A stretch of 35,939 nt of DNA, taken from NCBI GenBank assembly GCA_025769875.1, contig JAGFNK010000528.1, positions 1-35,939 on the forward strand. The letters run 5' to 3'. The position numbers and the translations under genes are program-made. The stretch comes from Russula earlei. Its lineage: Eukaryota; Basidiomycota; Agaricomycetes; Russulales; Russulaceae. The notes under the pieces were generated by a model, which saw only the letters and a list, made by a program, of their open reading frames with translations, did no database searches and had not been told where the DNA came from. Numbering within the stretch: position 1 is the first letter of the stretch; every line of letters starts with the position of its first letter. This document shows, one piece after another, positions 1 through 10,128 of the stretch.

Positions 1-1247
1 CATTGAAGGCGTCTGGCAGGTGTCCTATTGTAACAGTGTGTCCCATGATTCACTGCAAATTCCCACCAGGAGGGAGGTAGACAAGCTTCGAGGTGCATTG
101 CCTGAGCTTTGTCCATTACTGTGCGCATAAAGCGCTCTGCGTGTCCATTCTGTTGTGGAGTGTATGGGGCACTTTGGAGGATTTTAATTCCTTCATCCTT
201 TAGGACGTTATCAAAGGCCTCAGACTTGTACTCTCCACCAGCATTGGACATCCACTCTTTGATTCCTGCTTTGTATTGGTTTTTGACCATAGCAAGGAAT
301 TGCTTGACAGCCATAATGGTCAACTTTTTATTTTTTAAGAGCGTAATCCATGCATAGGAGGAATAATCATCAATGAAGCTGACAAAATATTCGTACTTAT
401 GATATGACTTCACAGGGGAACTCTTAGAGTCTGAGTGAATACGCTCGAATGGTGCGGAAGCACAAGTTTCAGAAGGGGGGTGCGCAGATGCAGGCATCTT
501 GCCTTGCATGCAGCCAGGACATACTGGCTGTTCCTGAGGGATTTTCAGGTCTTCAGGGAGACCCTTGGTATGTGTCTTTGCACATGTTATGACATCCTTA
601 GATGGGTGGCCAAGGTGTCAGTGAATGACATCATAATCTACCACGTAGATAAGAGAATGCGCTTGCGCACTTTCAATTGAGGCGTCTAACCAATATGTGG
701 TTTGACCTGGGAATAAGGGGTAAGAGGACAGGATGATACGTCTGTCCTCTCGTAGGGAAATATAATTTCTATTCCCTAATGCATGCATCCCTTGTTGTAA
801 AAACTCCCCCATAGATAATATCCAAGTGTTAATTTTTGGAATATATAGAACAGGAGAAATGCGTGTGACAACCAGTTTAGAGTTGACAATGTGCCGAAGC
901 AACACAGCGCCTTTGCTTTCCACATATATTGTGTTATCGGCAGTTTTAACAGGGGATCTTTTGTGCGGCAAAGCCGGCGTATACTCTATAAAGTCTTTTA
1001 TTTCGAAGGTGAAGTGTGCGGACGCACCAGAGTCAAGGAGCCATAAGGATCCCATTTTACTCAAGTTGTGCTTTCCTCTACATCTCGAACAATTGATGTT
1101 ACATTCACTATGCAGGGAACTACTTCCTGTGCTAATTTGTACATTGTGTGATACAAGCGAACACTTATTAGACATATCTAGCCCGCTTTGGGGCTGGGGA
1201 GATGCTAAAAGGTTCTTTAGTGAGTGAAAGGAGAGAGGGAGGTGCAC
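1..1247 (-). pseudogene. Protease and N-terminal integrase of copia copy A (partial)
   Basis: The open segment 618-1247 contains the aspartic protease signature LLDSGASAHFT and leads into the pre-integrase region. It ends at a TGA where copy B has CAA (VIH*HLGHPS). Downstream on the minus strand the HHCC zinc region (HLGHPS, then CPGC) and the integrase core (SFIDDYSSYAW, GGEY, PQQNGHAE) continue to the window edge. The small ORFs on the plus strand here are antisense shadows. At 750-752 copy A keeps a CGA that has become TGA in copy B. Confidence 0.85.
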
Positions 1248-2518
1248 GCATGCTTCGTTATCTTCGGGGTCGCTGCCCCAATCAAGTGCTTCATCCGATG
1301 GGTTGGAGCATGCTCAGGGGTGGCAGCACCTGATGGGATACTGTCATATATGTCGAATAAATCCGACGTATTTGTTTGCGCAAAGTCGCCATTGTCCTGG
1401 TCCATAGGCTCAGGGACGGGTGACAGTAGTTTGAATGCACTTGACAAGGCAGCAGATTGAGTCAAGATCCACTGCTCGAAGGTCTTGACTGTCTGTATAG
1501 TGGGAGTTACCCCAAGATCGTCAGCAAGATCAAGCGCTTTGTTTAAGGCCTTGTAAGGGCCATGGGTGCATTTGTGAGGGTCAGTCGCAGTTGGGACGGT
1601 ACGTTGTTGGATCCCCGAAGGACCCAGATGGGCAATAGTGGTATTGGTCGGGAGTGGGAGTGCGGCAACGTCCGCAATGTGGGAGTGTCCAGGACCATGG
1701 CTGTGATCAGCCTTCTCCTTGCCTTTCCCTTTTCCTTTGCTGCCATGCTTACCGCACTGGCGCTTATCCTTATCTTCATTGCGCTTGGGCTTATTGCCCT
1801 GCTGCTGATTGGAGAAGGAGGGGTCACTGTGCTTGCGCTTGACAGCTGAAAGCTTCTGCATGCTGTGCTTCTTACTTGTTCCACGATTGATCTCAGTTTG
1901 ATATTGAAAGACAATAGCCTCTCACACGTCCTTCGGACTAAGATCAGCTAGATCATAGTTCTGAGTGACAATGTGGACAAGCATTTCCCATTTCGGGGGA
2001 ATGGCTGCAAGCATGATGAGCGCCTGTAAGGCATCAGGAATGATAAGGGAGGATGCGGTGAGATGCTGGAACGCAGCGTGTATCCGATCCATTTGTGGGC
2101 CAGGATGCTGGCTCAGGTTAATGCGAATGGAAATGGCTTCTTTAAAGTCCTTATAGATGCTGGTGGTAGTCGCCGTGCCATAGAGGGTATCTAGGCGATT
2201 CCAAATAGTTTCAGCATTATCCAAAGACGTAAGATCTTGTTGGATTGTGATGCTCGATCTAAGGACCATATGACCAACTGCCATGTCATTTCCTTTGTTC
2301 CATTCTCTCAGGGCTGTGATAGCAGCAGTCTGGGCAGCAATCTCTTCGGGAAGAGGTGCCTGAGGAAGTCCAGGAAGGACTGGCAATTCAAAAGTGCCAT
2401 TGCAATAACCCCACAGTCCAATGGACATGAGGTAGGCTTTCATAGCCTTTGACCAAATACCATAGTTTGCACCATCAAGGATGGGGACAACAGGGACAGA
2501 GGGTTGAGATGACGACAT
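1217..2518 (-). pseudogene. Gag of copia copy A (broken)
   Basis: The ATG at 2518 (MSSSQPSVPVV...) opens a copia-type Gag. The N-terminal part resembles the UBN2/Retrotran_gag families (DGANYGIWSKAMKAYL, then WNKGNDMAVGHMVLRSS and IWNRLDTLYGTA). It is followed by a basic Lys/Gly-rich stretch (KGKGKGKEKADHSH) expected of a nucleic-acid-binding region, without a clean CCHC knuckle. A TGA interrupts the frame near 1922, and a one-base deletion near 1305 shifts the frame before the protease. Copy B keeps codons at both places. Gag would form the cytoplasmic virus-like particle. The leader between the primer-binding site and the ATG is about 157 bases with no gene. Confidence 0.85.
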
Positions 2519-2675
2519 TGTAGCTGTTAGAAGAGGGCTTAGAGGTCGTCAGTAAGAGTATTTGTATTCAAACAAGCTGACATAGTCTCTTCTTAGGGTA
2601 GACTAGCTCGCCGCAGCATGCAGGCTTCAGGGATGCTTTGCCATCATTGCAGCCGATGAAGGCGCATGGCTTGCA

Positions 2676-2687
2676 GGGCCCATAACC
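2676..2687 (-). promoter_or_regulatory. Primer-binding site of copia copy A (half-tRNA-iMet type)
   Basis: The minus strand reads ggttatgggccc directly after the LTR. It is complementary to the anticodon arm of eukaryotic initiator tRNA-Met (GGGCCCAUAACC), not to a tRNA 3' end. Drosophila copia and yeast Ty5 are known to prime from an iMet tRNA half molecule in this way. The same site occurs in copy B. Confidence 0.75.
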
Positions 2688-3072
2688 TGTTGCGCAGCAT
2701 AGAGCGCAGCTAACAGGCCAAGCAACCCACCTTAGAGGTTGTGCTAATGCTCAAGTGATATTGGGGTGTAGAGCAATGTGTATACTTGTCTACAAGTATG
2801 GTATTTATACCTCTATGACCCAGGGCTGTTCCTAAGTCCAAAAGAGGTGACTACAGGTGTCCACTATATCGCGCATTAAGTGATGTGTGATGTGGAAACG
2901 TTCTAGATGCAGCATAAGGCTGCATCTTGTGATAGATAGCATAGTATGCATAACCCTATTGCCATAAGCACATATACTAAAGTTCTATCTAACATGTAAC
3001 ATCTATGAGCGGATCTTGAACCTTGTATGAAGGTTTTCGCCTTCTTTGATCCATTCGGGTTCCGGTTCAACA
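2688..3072 (-). repeat. 5' LTR of copia C1 copy A
   Basis: This is a 385-bp LTR with the TG...CA ends of the family (minus strand starts TGTTGAACC and ends CAACA). It aligns along its full length with the two LTRs of copy B (10129-10512 and 18967-19352). A primer-binding site abuts the end at 2688, which shows that this is the 5' LTR. Confidence 0.93.
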
Positions 3073-3282
3073 GAAATCTCACTTCTATGAGCCATGTTTT
3101 GCTTCTATAGCACCGACCAGTACTACAGTAGCACAAACCTTATTCATGTAGGGCTATATAAGGCCCCCAGTTGTAACAGTTGAGCCCTAAGCTCGACTTA
3201 GTTTGTCAATCCCAAACAGTTGACTCCTACCCCGTCTGCAGAGCCCCTCTCATCTTGTTGCCATACTCCAGAGGATCTAACA
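3073..3282 (-). repeat. Fragment of another copia-like LTR, interrupted by copy A
   Basis: On the minus strand a sequence starting TGTTAGATCCTCTGG at 3282 follows a polypurine tract (minus strand catggaggggaaggag, 3283-3298). It runs to 3073, where copia copy A was inserted. A TATA-like box (ctatataaggcc) lies near 3153-3164. The 3' remainder of this LTR should lie beyond the left edge. The family differs from C1 and has no second copy in the window. Confidence 0.6.
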
Positions 3283-3390
3283 CTCCTTCCCCTCCATGAG
3301 TATTGCTTGCTTGACTCAAGCATATCTGCATTGGTAGGACATGTTCATAGACGCGACCATTGATCTTATTTAAGGCCCTTTGGAGCCTTA
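3283..3390 (-). mobile_element. 3' tail of a copia-like element, truncated at G2 copy E
   Basis: About 108 bases, read on the minus strand, end in a purine-rich tract immediately before the LTR fragment. This is the expected layout of a copia 3' untranslated tail. At about 3391 the sequence switches to the G2 protease region without terminal repeats or a visible duplication. The junction is best read as a deletion or recombination joint between two truncated elements. Confidence 0.5.
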
Positions 3391-3805
3391 ACACACAGGT
3401 GCTACTCATGACAAACAAGCAGAATTCCTTGTCACTAACATTGGAGATCACGACATCATCTTAGGAACAGATTGGCTATGACACCACAACCCAGATATCG
3501 ATTGGGCAAATGATACAATCACACTGAGGAACTGCCCACGAACCTGCCTTACCACACCCAAGCATAACCATTGCATCTGCATCTGGAATGCGGAATTACC
3601 AAATCCAAGTGCTTACTTTCCCTAAAGAAGAAGAACCTGAGTTTTCAAACATTGCTGCACTAATCTTCCCAGATACTGAAGGACCATTGAACCCATGTGT
3701 TGACGAACAAATCCACGATGCATTTAGACCAATAACAATCAGCATAAGAGCCAAATCAACCACAGCTACCAAGCTAGCCCATGCAGAGACACCCCCCAAG
3801 ACATT
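3391..3805 (+). pseudogene. G2 copy E protease C-terminus and start of RT region
   Basis: The translation EFLVTNIGDHDIILGTDWL and what follows matches copy C at 31740-32140. This is the C-terminal half of a gypsy aspartic protease (the ILG motif) and the linker towards reverse transcriptase. A TGA at 3479-3481 stands where copy C has CGA (31812-31814). Conversely, CGA at 3540-3542 is TGA in copy C (31872-31874). A frame shift lies between about 3545 and 3588. The frame runs into the inserted LTR at 3806. Confidence 0.85.
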
Positions 3806-5468
3806 TGTTACGAACCAAGGCCAGGTCCTGACCGTAGATGGTCCTATTTCACTCAAGAGAGACCTCTCTCATTTTGCATTACCAACTCCCTTCTGTTTTC
3901 TGGGCTATCCCTCCCGCAGTGCAAGATATCACTATTGCAAAGGCACTATAACACAACCAAGCACCCGTTTCCTGATCGGGTAATCATCACGTGGCAGCCA
4001 CATGGTCACCCAGCCACCAAGAACCTGAAACAGCGGCACAAACTCTTAGAAACCATTGCATAACTTATCTGACGTCATCAAGGCTCCAATGACATCATGG
4101 CTGACTGAGCAACTCCACAGTGACCTCATAGGCTCACTAAGCGCTCCACAGTGATATCATAATGATGTCATCGCTCCACAATGATCAGTAATGCGCTCAG
4201 TAAGCCTGAAACTTGACACAAGCAAGTTTATGCCTCTGTAGTCCTATTGGATGGTACCAAAAAGTCTAGAATAGTCCCAGTTCTTTGTAATCGACCCTGT
4301 ACACTGTATATAAGCCCCAATGAAGTATGGCAGTCGTCAGACTGTCCATTTGTGATACTCTCATCCTCCTGGGTACTCCCCTGCGACTGCTCAGTTTAAA
4401 GACTTCCCTCGCCTCCAAGGTACTCTTCAACGACCGCCTTGTTTAAAGCCCTCTCGCTGCACTGGCCTCTGCTCTTCGCCTCTGCCTCCTGCAACACCTA
4501 CCAGTCCCCATCTGGTACCTCCTCATCATTTGGCTCGTCCTCCTGTTCAACGCCGCCTGTCAAGACACGTACTGCTGATCACTAAGGACTCAGGAGCAGG
4601 TGGGCAAGGGTTGGAACAGATGGTATGCGGCGAAAGCGGCGTTGAACAGGAGGACGAGCCAAACGACGAGGAGGTACCAGATGGGGACTGGTAGGTGTTG
4701 CAAGAGGCAGAGGCGAAGAGCAGAGGCCAGTGCAGCGAGGGGGCTTTAAACAAGGCGGTCATTGAAGAGTACCTTGGAGGCGAGGGAAGTCTTTAAACTG
4801 AGCGGTCGCAGGGGAGTACCCAGGAGGATGAGAGTATCACAAATGGACAGTCTGACGACTGCCATGCTTCATTGGGGCTTATATACAGTGTACAGGGTCG
4901 ATTACAAAGACCTGGGACTATTCTAGACTCTTTGGTACCATCCAATAGGACTACAGAGGCATAAACTTGCTTGTGTCAAGTTTCAGGCTTACTGAGCGCA
5001 TTACTGATCATTGTGGAGCGATGACATCATTATGATGTCACTGTGGAGTGCTTAGTGAGCCTATGAGGTCACTGTGGAGTCGCTCAGTCAGCTATGATGT
5101 CATTGGACCTTGGATGACGTCAGATGATTTATGCAACAGTTTCTAAGAGTTTGTGCCGCTGTTTCGGGTCCTTGGTGGCTGGGTGGCCATGTGGCTGCCA
5201 CGCGATGATTACCCGATTAGGAAACGGTTGCCTGGTCGAGTTATAGTGCCTTTGCAATAGCGATATCTTGCACTGCAGGGGGGGTAGCCCAGAAAACGGA
5301 AGGGAGTTGGTAATGCAAAATGAGAGAGGTCTCTCTTGAGTAAAATAGGACCATCTATGGTCAGGACTTGGCCTTGGTTCATAACACCGCCTTCGCCGTG
5401 TACCATCTGTTCCAACCCTTGCCCACCTGCTCCTGAGTCCTTAGTGATCAGCAGTACGTGTCTTGACA
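3806..5468 (+). repeat. Solo LTR of family G2 (outer), split by an inverted solo LTR
   Basis: The LTR starts TGTTACGAACC and ends GTGTCTTGACA. It is flanked by acatt at 3801-3805 and 5469-5473, a 5-bp target duplication. Subtracting the inner insertion (829 bp plus 5 bp) leaves exactly 829 bp. No internal element sequence is present, so it is a solo LTR produced by LTR-LTR recombination. Its insertion point is in the RT N-terminal region of copy E, and the host frame is preserved because 1663 + 5 is divisible by three. Confidence 0.95.
4558..5386 (-). repeat. Inverted solo LTR of family G2 (inner), inside the outer LTR
   Basis: This 829-bp LTR is the reverse complement of the same family (plus strand TGTCAAGACACG...GGTTCATAACA). 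It is inserted in the outer LTR with the duplication ccgcc at 4553-4557 and 5387-5391. With its host it forms a long inverted repeat that could fold into a hairpin of roughly 750 bp. Confidence 0.95.
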
Positions 5469-5473
5469 ACATT

Positions 5474-5664
5474 AGTTGAACTTATCCCTGCCCAATTTTT
5501 GAAATGGCGAAAGGTTTTCGATGAACAAGCTTCCCAACGCCTTCCTGCTCACCAACCATGGGACCATGCAATCAATCTGAAACCAGGGATCGCCCAATGC
5601 GATTCTGGTATCTATCAACTTACTCACAAAGAACTACAAGCCCTAAAAGAATACCTAGATGAAC
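5474..5664 (+). pseudogene. G2 copy E RT N-terminal segment
   Basis: This short segment resumes the copy E frame after the solo LTRs (AQFLKWRKVFDEQASQRLPAH, then PWDHAINLKPG). It matches copy C 32147-32330. The PWDHxIxL motif marks the entry to gypsy reverse transcriptase. It is cut at 5664 by element F, and the next codons resume at 22785. Confidence 0.88.
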
Positions 5665-6156
5665 TGTCACAAGTACCGGTACCTCGGACTGGACCAGCAA
5701 CCGGACAAGCCTACCCAGACAAGCCTCACGATTCTCGCATGTTTTCATGACTCACTTGCCTCGCATGTACCACCACCTTCCAGCGTGTTCCAGTTCAATC
5801 ATCTTGTTGTTACTGCATGTCTACTATTTGATATAGGAAACATCTGTCTATATAAACCTGTCATGTAGAGGAGAACAAGCCCTAAGCTTGTTCTCTTGTG
5901 AATATCACTGGATTCTAGCTTCGGAACTGTAGGCTTGCAGGCAATCAAGCAATCATCTCAGAAACTCTTCCATCTCTCTAAGTCCTTGAATGCAAAGACT
6001 TATTCACTATAATTCCTCTCTGTGGTACACACCAGCCTTTGCTGTGTCGTCACCGAGATTCCCAACTTCTGCGAGAACTTGTTGTCTCACCCGACTCAGT
6101 GCGCACGTCTCATGCATGAACCGATTTGTCAGTGACACCGCCCCCAGTTGGTGACA
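5665..6156 (+). repeat. 5' LTR of G1 copy F
   Basis: This 492-bp LTR (TGTCACAAGTACCGG...GTTGGTGACA) is paired with 22287-22779. It contains a TATA box at about 5849-5856, a predicted transcription start near 5884, and a short palindrome (agaacaag...cttgttct, 5873-5894) around that start. Confidence 0.95.
5849..5894 (+). promoter_or_regulatory. G1 LTR promoter: TATA box and predicted RNA 5' end
   Basis: A TATATAAA-type box lies about 34 bases upstream of aagcttgttct (5884-5894). Those 11 bases are the exact reverse complement of 6159-6169, just downstream of the LTR. The spacing suggests that the transcript begins at 5884 and that its first 11 bases pair with the primer-binding site, as in the Tf1/sushi group. 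Confidence 0.6.
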
Positions 6157-6158
6157 TT

Positions 6159-6169
6159 AGAACAAGCTT
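6159..6169 (+). promoter_or_regulatory. Self-primer binding site of G1 copy F
   Basis: The sequence agaacaagctt starts two bases after the LTR end, where a tRNA-primed element would normally have TGG. It is complementary to the predicted 5' end of the element's own RNA (5884-5894). Known Tf1-like elements cleave an 11-nt 5' fragment to use as primer, and the layout here fits. The 5' leader up to 6226 contains nothing else recognisable. Confidence 0.65.
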
Positions 6170-7063
6170 ACCTTCTTGAATGTGCACCCATCTAGAATAC
6201 ATCAATTTTTTCCTTTCCTTTGAAACATGACCTCCATGGCCAGAGACTGGAGATACAAAGGCCTAGGAAAACCCTCCACTCAAGGACTGGGACAGCTAAG
6301 ACTCCCATTCAAGTTAAACCCAGACACCAACATCGCCCTTGTGCCAGAACAGTTTAGACAAAACACTGTATTTCGCCAACTGGGAGTAGATCCCACACCA
6401 TGGACCGGATTCTTCACACCCTACAAACAGGCCAAGGTAGGACTCAGAACGCTCTACGGGGTATGGTTCGAGCTCGAACGATGCAAAGATTACTTTGCGG
6501 CCATGTGTGTTGCATGCCCCATTTTTGAGTTGAAATTTGACCCTCTTGAAGGACTGGACATGGACGCGCTAGTTGCCTCAGGAGAACCGGTGCCACGATC
6601 AACTCGAGAATCAACTCCCACACCCACAGAACCAATGGAACAAGAACCCATTACTACAACCGAAATATGCGCCGCTGACGATGAACCAGATGCACCTGTC
6701 CCTCAACAACTCGCGTGTTAAGATCTGACAGATCTTAGTACCGACTCTTCTTGTGAAAGAGTTGCTTGATATAGTTCAAGCACTAGACTTCGAACCCTTT
6801 GATATTATCTCAGGAAGAGTGAATGTAGAAAAGAGAGGGGCCTCTTTCAGTTAGAGTCTGCACTATAATTTGTTTTAGATCGTTTGACAAAATGGTTTGT
6901 TTTGTGAAAAGTGTAAGTCGAGCGTGAGGCTCGACTTCTTAGTACCACAGACTATTTATACGATATCTCAGTAACTACTGATCCGTTTCGTACGAAACTC
7001 GGGGTGTAAGTAGCTGGGAACCAGTAGTATCCAAATATAGAAAGCGCAATTCAGAATGTTAGA

Positions 7064-7085
7064 AATGACTCACGCGTGAGTCATT
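7064..7085. promoter_or_regulatory. Perfect 22-bp palindrome with two TGACTCA cores
   Basis: The sequence aatgactcacgcgtgagtcatt is its own reverse complement and contains TGACTCA on each strand, the core recognised by AP-1/Gcn4-type bZIP factors. It lies in the promoter-distal half of the solo LTR. A regulatory role is inferred only. Confidence 0.45.
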
Positions 7086-7095
7086 CTTTCCTAGT

Positions 7096-7173
7096 ATCAG
7101 TCAGCCAATCAGTAAGCAATCAGTAAGCAATCAGTAAGCGATCAGTCAGCCAATCAGTAAGCAATCACTAAGC
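7096..7173. repeat. Short tandem repeat, about 11-bp unit
   Basis: Units of the type caatcagtaag recur about six times with small variations (cagtcagccaat, cagtaagcgat). The related LTR at 25249-25814 has a looser version in the opposite orientation (attgctgactg, ttactcattgatt). The U3-like position suggests an expanded promoter repeat. Confidence 0.7.
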
Positions 7174-8431
7174 CAGATTGATAAGCGGACACATGAGTAA
7201 TCACAGATGAGTCAGCAGAAAACAGATGACAGTTCGAGAATCAAGAGAATCTTAACATCGCGTCATCGGGAATGACTCAAGCCTTTCCCTGACCTGCCTT
7301 GTTTCAAGGCCTTGGAGGATGCAGAAGACAACCTCCGAGCCCTGACCCGGATGATTACAATGCGCATAGTGACTACAATCACAACAGACAACCCTCTGAC
7401 AATGGGAAACTTGAAGGCATTCCCCCAAAAGCCTTCAACAGCAACCGTGCTCGCACTCACATCTTTCTCACAGCCTTCCGACGATTTATGAGAATGAACC
7501 ACAATACCAAAATTGCCAAAGACCCCATCAAGAAATGTTCATACTTCCTATCACTCATGGAAGGACCACGAGTTGATGGTTGGGTTGAGGCCATGGACGC
7601 GTGGCTCAACGAAGTTGTTGCCAACCCCACTGAGATCCCATTTGGACTTACTGCCTGGCAGGCCATGGAACAGGAGTTCAAGCACACGTTCACAGATTAT
7701 GCTGAATGAGAGCGTGCACAAGATCAATTGCGAGAACTCAAGATGAAAGACAACAACTTGGATGAATATATTGCTAATTTCAAGTTGCTTGCTAGATGAG
7801 GGTCACTTCACACTGATGACCCAATGGTCATGCATCTCTTCGCATGCGGCCTCCCCAAGCCATTGGTCAAAGCCATCATCAGTCAAGAAGACCCCACCAT
7901 CTTTTCCCAATGGAAATCCAGCACGCAGAGACAACATCGCATTTGGATGCGCAAACGTGCAGTCCTTTCGGACCACGCCAACACTCACAATCAAAACGCG
8001 AACCCAAACCACCCCTGGGCCCGGCTTTCAACCTGGGGCACACGCAGCAACACCACCAATAATGCCAAGCCCGCATGCCCACGCCTTCCACCATGCGACC
8101 CAAATGCGATGGATACCAGCACAGGTGCCACCCACAAAGCAGTCACCAAGGCAGAGAAACAGAAGCACTGAGAGGAAGGAAGATGCTTCCACTGTTCTCT
8201 CAGAGGACACCTAGCCCGCAACTGCCCTACGAAACCAAAATGTGAAACGACTCGTGCCCGCACCGCCGAAGTCACCACCACAACCAAACCTCCTACTGTA
8301 GAGGTTATGGAGGAGGAGGCGGTTGTTAAATTAGCAGAGACAGCAAAGGCACTTTCTGTGAAAGATAGGGAAGCCTTTATCAAGGCTTTGATGGGAGACG
8401 ATGAAGACAAAGAGGAGGATTTTTCGGACGC

Positions 8432-10128
8432 TTGAGCATAACAGCGATTGCTCGAGCTTTAGGTATCGACTCCATGTACAAGTCTCAAAGAAAGTCAATA
8501 TCAGTGATGACTACTATTTACATTGGATCGAACAAAGCCAAAAGAAAAGCTCTGATAGACAGTGGAGCCACTGAATGCTTCATATCCCCCAAATTGACAA
8601 GAGAACTACACCTACAAACTAGAGAATTAATCCCAGCCAGAAACGTTGAAAATGTCGATGGAATGCTCAATCATTTGGGAAAAATTACCCAGACTGTCAA
8701 CTTAGAACTGAAGCTACTAGGACAAAGACATACGCATCAATTCTTAGTTGCAGACATAGTACAAGACGACATCATCCTAGGATACCCATTCCTAGAATCA
8801 ACCAATCCAAAAATAAACTGGTCTAAAGGAACTATGATGGGAAGAATTACCCTCTTGGGAGACCAAGAGACACCAGCATGGATTAAAGCGTTGACGGACT
8901 GGGAAGAAGGAGATGAACTATGGATACAAACTCAAATATGTAAAACCACCATAGCTCAACAACTAGCAGAATCACAAATGGAGAGCAAACCCAAAACTTG
9001 GCAAGAAATGGTCCCACATCAATACCACCAATATGGACAGGTATTTATGGAATGAGAATCAGAAAGGTTTCCCAGACCAAGGAAATGGGACCATGCAATT
9101 GACCTAAAATCAGACACCCCCACAACAATCAACTGCAGAGTTTATCCTCTCTCACCAAAAGAAAAAGAAGAACAAGGAAAATTTCTCGAACAAAATCTAC
9201 AGCTCAAACAAATAAGAAGATCTAATTTGCCATACCCTAGCAGATTCTTCCTTATAAAAAAGAAAGACGGTAAATTTTGACCAGTACAAGACTACAGAAA
9301 TTTAAATAAATGGACAGTACCCAATGTGTATCCACTGCCATTAATTCCAGAACTGATCCATGCCCTAGCAGGAAAAGAACTTTTCACCAAATTTGATATC
9401 AGATGGGGCTACAACAACATCCAAATCAAAGGAGACGAATGGAAAGCGGCCTTCAAGACTAGTGATGGACTATTTGAGCCTACTGTAATGTTCTTTGGAT
9501 TAACAAATTCCCCAGCAACCTTCCAAACTATGATGGATGATATTTTTCAAGAAGAACTTGCACAAGGATGGCTCAAAATCTACATGGACGACATCATCAT
9601 TGCCACAGAAGACGATGAGATGATACATGCACAAAAGGTCAACCACATTTTATTGAAATTAAGACAACATGACCTCTACCTTAAACCTGAAAAATGCCAG
9701 TTCCACAAAAACAAAGTCAAATACCTTGGCGTAATCATAGGAGAAGGAAAAATAACCATGGGTCCCATCAAAGTCAGAGGAATCAAAGATTGGCCTACTC
9801 CTACCACATTGAAAGAAGTTAGAAGCTTCCTAGGATTCTGCAACGTTTACTGCAATTTTATACCAAACTTTTCCATTAAAGCCAGACCATTGAACGATTT
9901 GACAAAAAAGAACAAACAATGGGAATGGACGACAAAGGAAGAACAGGCATTTCAAATCTTGAAAGAAACCTGTATATCCTACCCAGTGCTTTGCACCCCA
10001 GATTGGACAAAACAGTTTATTCTAGACACTCATGCATCAGGGTTTGCTGTCGGAGCAGTCATATCTCAAGAATACGAAGATGGTCAACACCCAATAGCAT
10101 ACTACTCCAGAACATTACTGGATGCAGA
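8432..10128 (+). pseudogene. Protease and reverse transcriptase of G1 copy F
   Basis: Pol overlaps the end of gag in the -1 frame; the pol frame is open from 8405 and gag stops at 8433-8435. The protease motif is ALIDSGATECF. Reverse transcriptase follows, with PSRFFLIKKKDG, FTKFDIRWGYNNI and the catalytic YMDD at 9581-9592. RNase H begins near 9940 (FILDTHASGFAVGAV). In-frame TGA codons at 9053-9055 and near 9280 (KF*PVQDYR, where families have Arg) disable it. No canonical slippery heptamer is visible in the 31-base overlap. The frame is cut at 10128 by copia copy B and resumes at 19358. Confidence 0.9.

Larger units (their letters stand above)
1..3072 (-). mobile_element. Ty1/copia element, family C1, copy A (5' part only)
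   Basis: Reading the minus strand from 3072 downwards, the order is LTR (3072-2688), primer-binding site, leader, gag, protease and the first part of integrase, after which the window ends. It is a close homologue of copy B at 10129-19352 on the other strand, which gives the boundaries. The rest of pol and the second LTR lie outside. The 5 bases beyond the LTR (3073-3077, gaaat) should be one copy of the target duplication, but its partner is off the window. The element lies inside an unrelated copia-like LTR. Gag and pol carry stops and a frameshift, so this copy is dead. Confidence 0.93.
6716..7257 (-). repeat. Solo LTR, 542 bp, in G1 gag
   Basis: The LTR ends are TGTTAAGAT...ATCTTAACA, with the 5-bp duplication tcgcg at 6711-6715 and 7258-7262. 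Much of it (6730-6900) matches the reverse complement of the 566-bp solo LTR at 25249-25814, so both belong to one family in opposite orientation. The family's internal part is absent from the window. This explains the 540-base gap in the gag ORF. Confidence 0.93.
6227..8435 (+). pseudogene. Gag of G1 copy F, split by a solo LTR
   Basis: The ATG at 6227 (MTSMARDWRYKG) opens an N-terminal domain of about 163 codons that ends at the inserted LTR (6716). The frame resumes at 7263 once the LTR and one duplication are removed. The second part holds the gypsy capsid region (AFNSNRARTHIFLTAFRRF, then GWVEAMDAWLNEV) and a CCHC knuckle, CFHCSQRGHLARNC, near 8181-8225. It ends in an acidic tail. In-frame TGA codons lie at 7290-7292, 7707-7709, 7797-7799 and 8169-8171. 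The protein would form the particle shell. The function of the long N-terminal extension is unknown. Confidence 0.85.

Noticed and set aside
109..357. Plus-strand ORFs over 109-2452 as genes
   Set aside because: They are antisense shadows of the copia copy A gag, protease and integrase, which match copy B in the other direction.
3806..3983. Extension of the G2 protease/RT ORF past 3805, and copia ORF tails into LTRs
   Set aside because: The codons after 3805 are LTR sequence; the true frame resumes at 5474.
7096..7173. CRISPR-like array
   Set aside because: Units are about 11 bp with no spacers and lie in a fungal LTR.
8405..8435. Canonical -1 slippery heptamer for G1 gag-pol
   Set aside because: The overlap is in the right frame, but no X XXY YYZ heptamer aligns with gag codons; ttttt at 8420-8424 does not fit.
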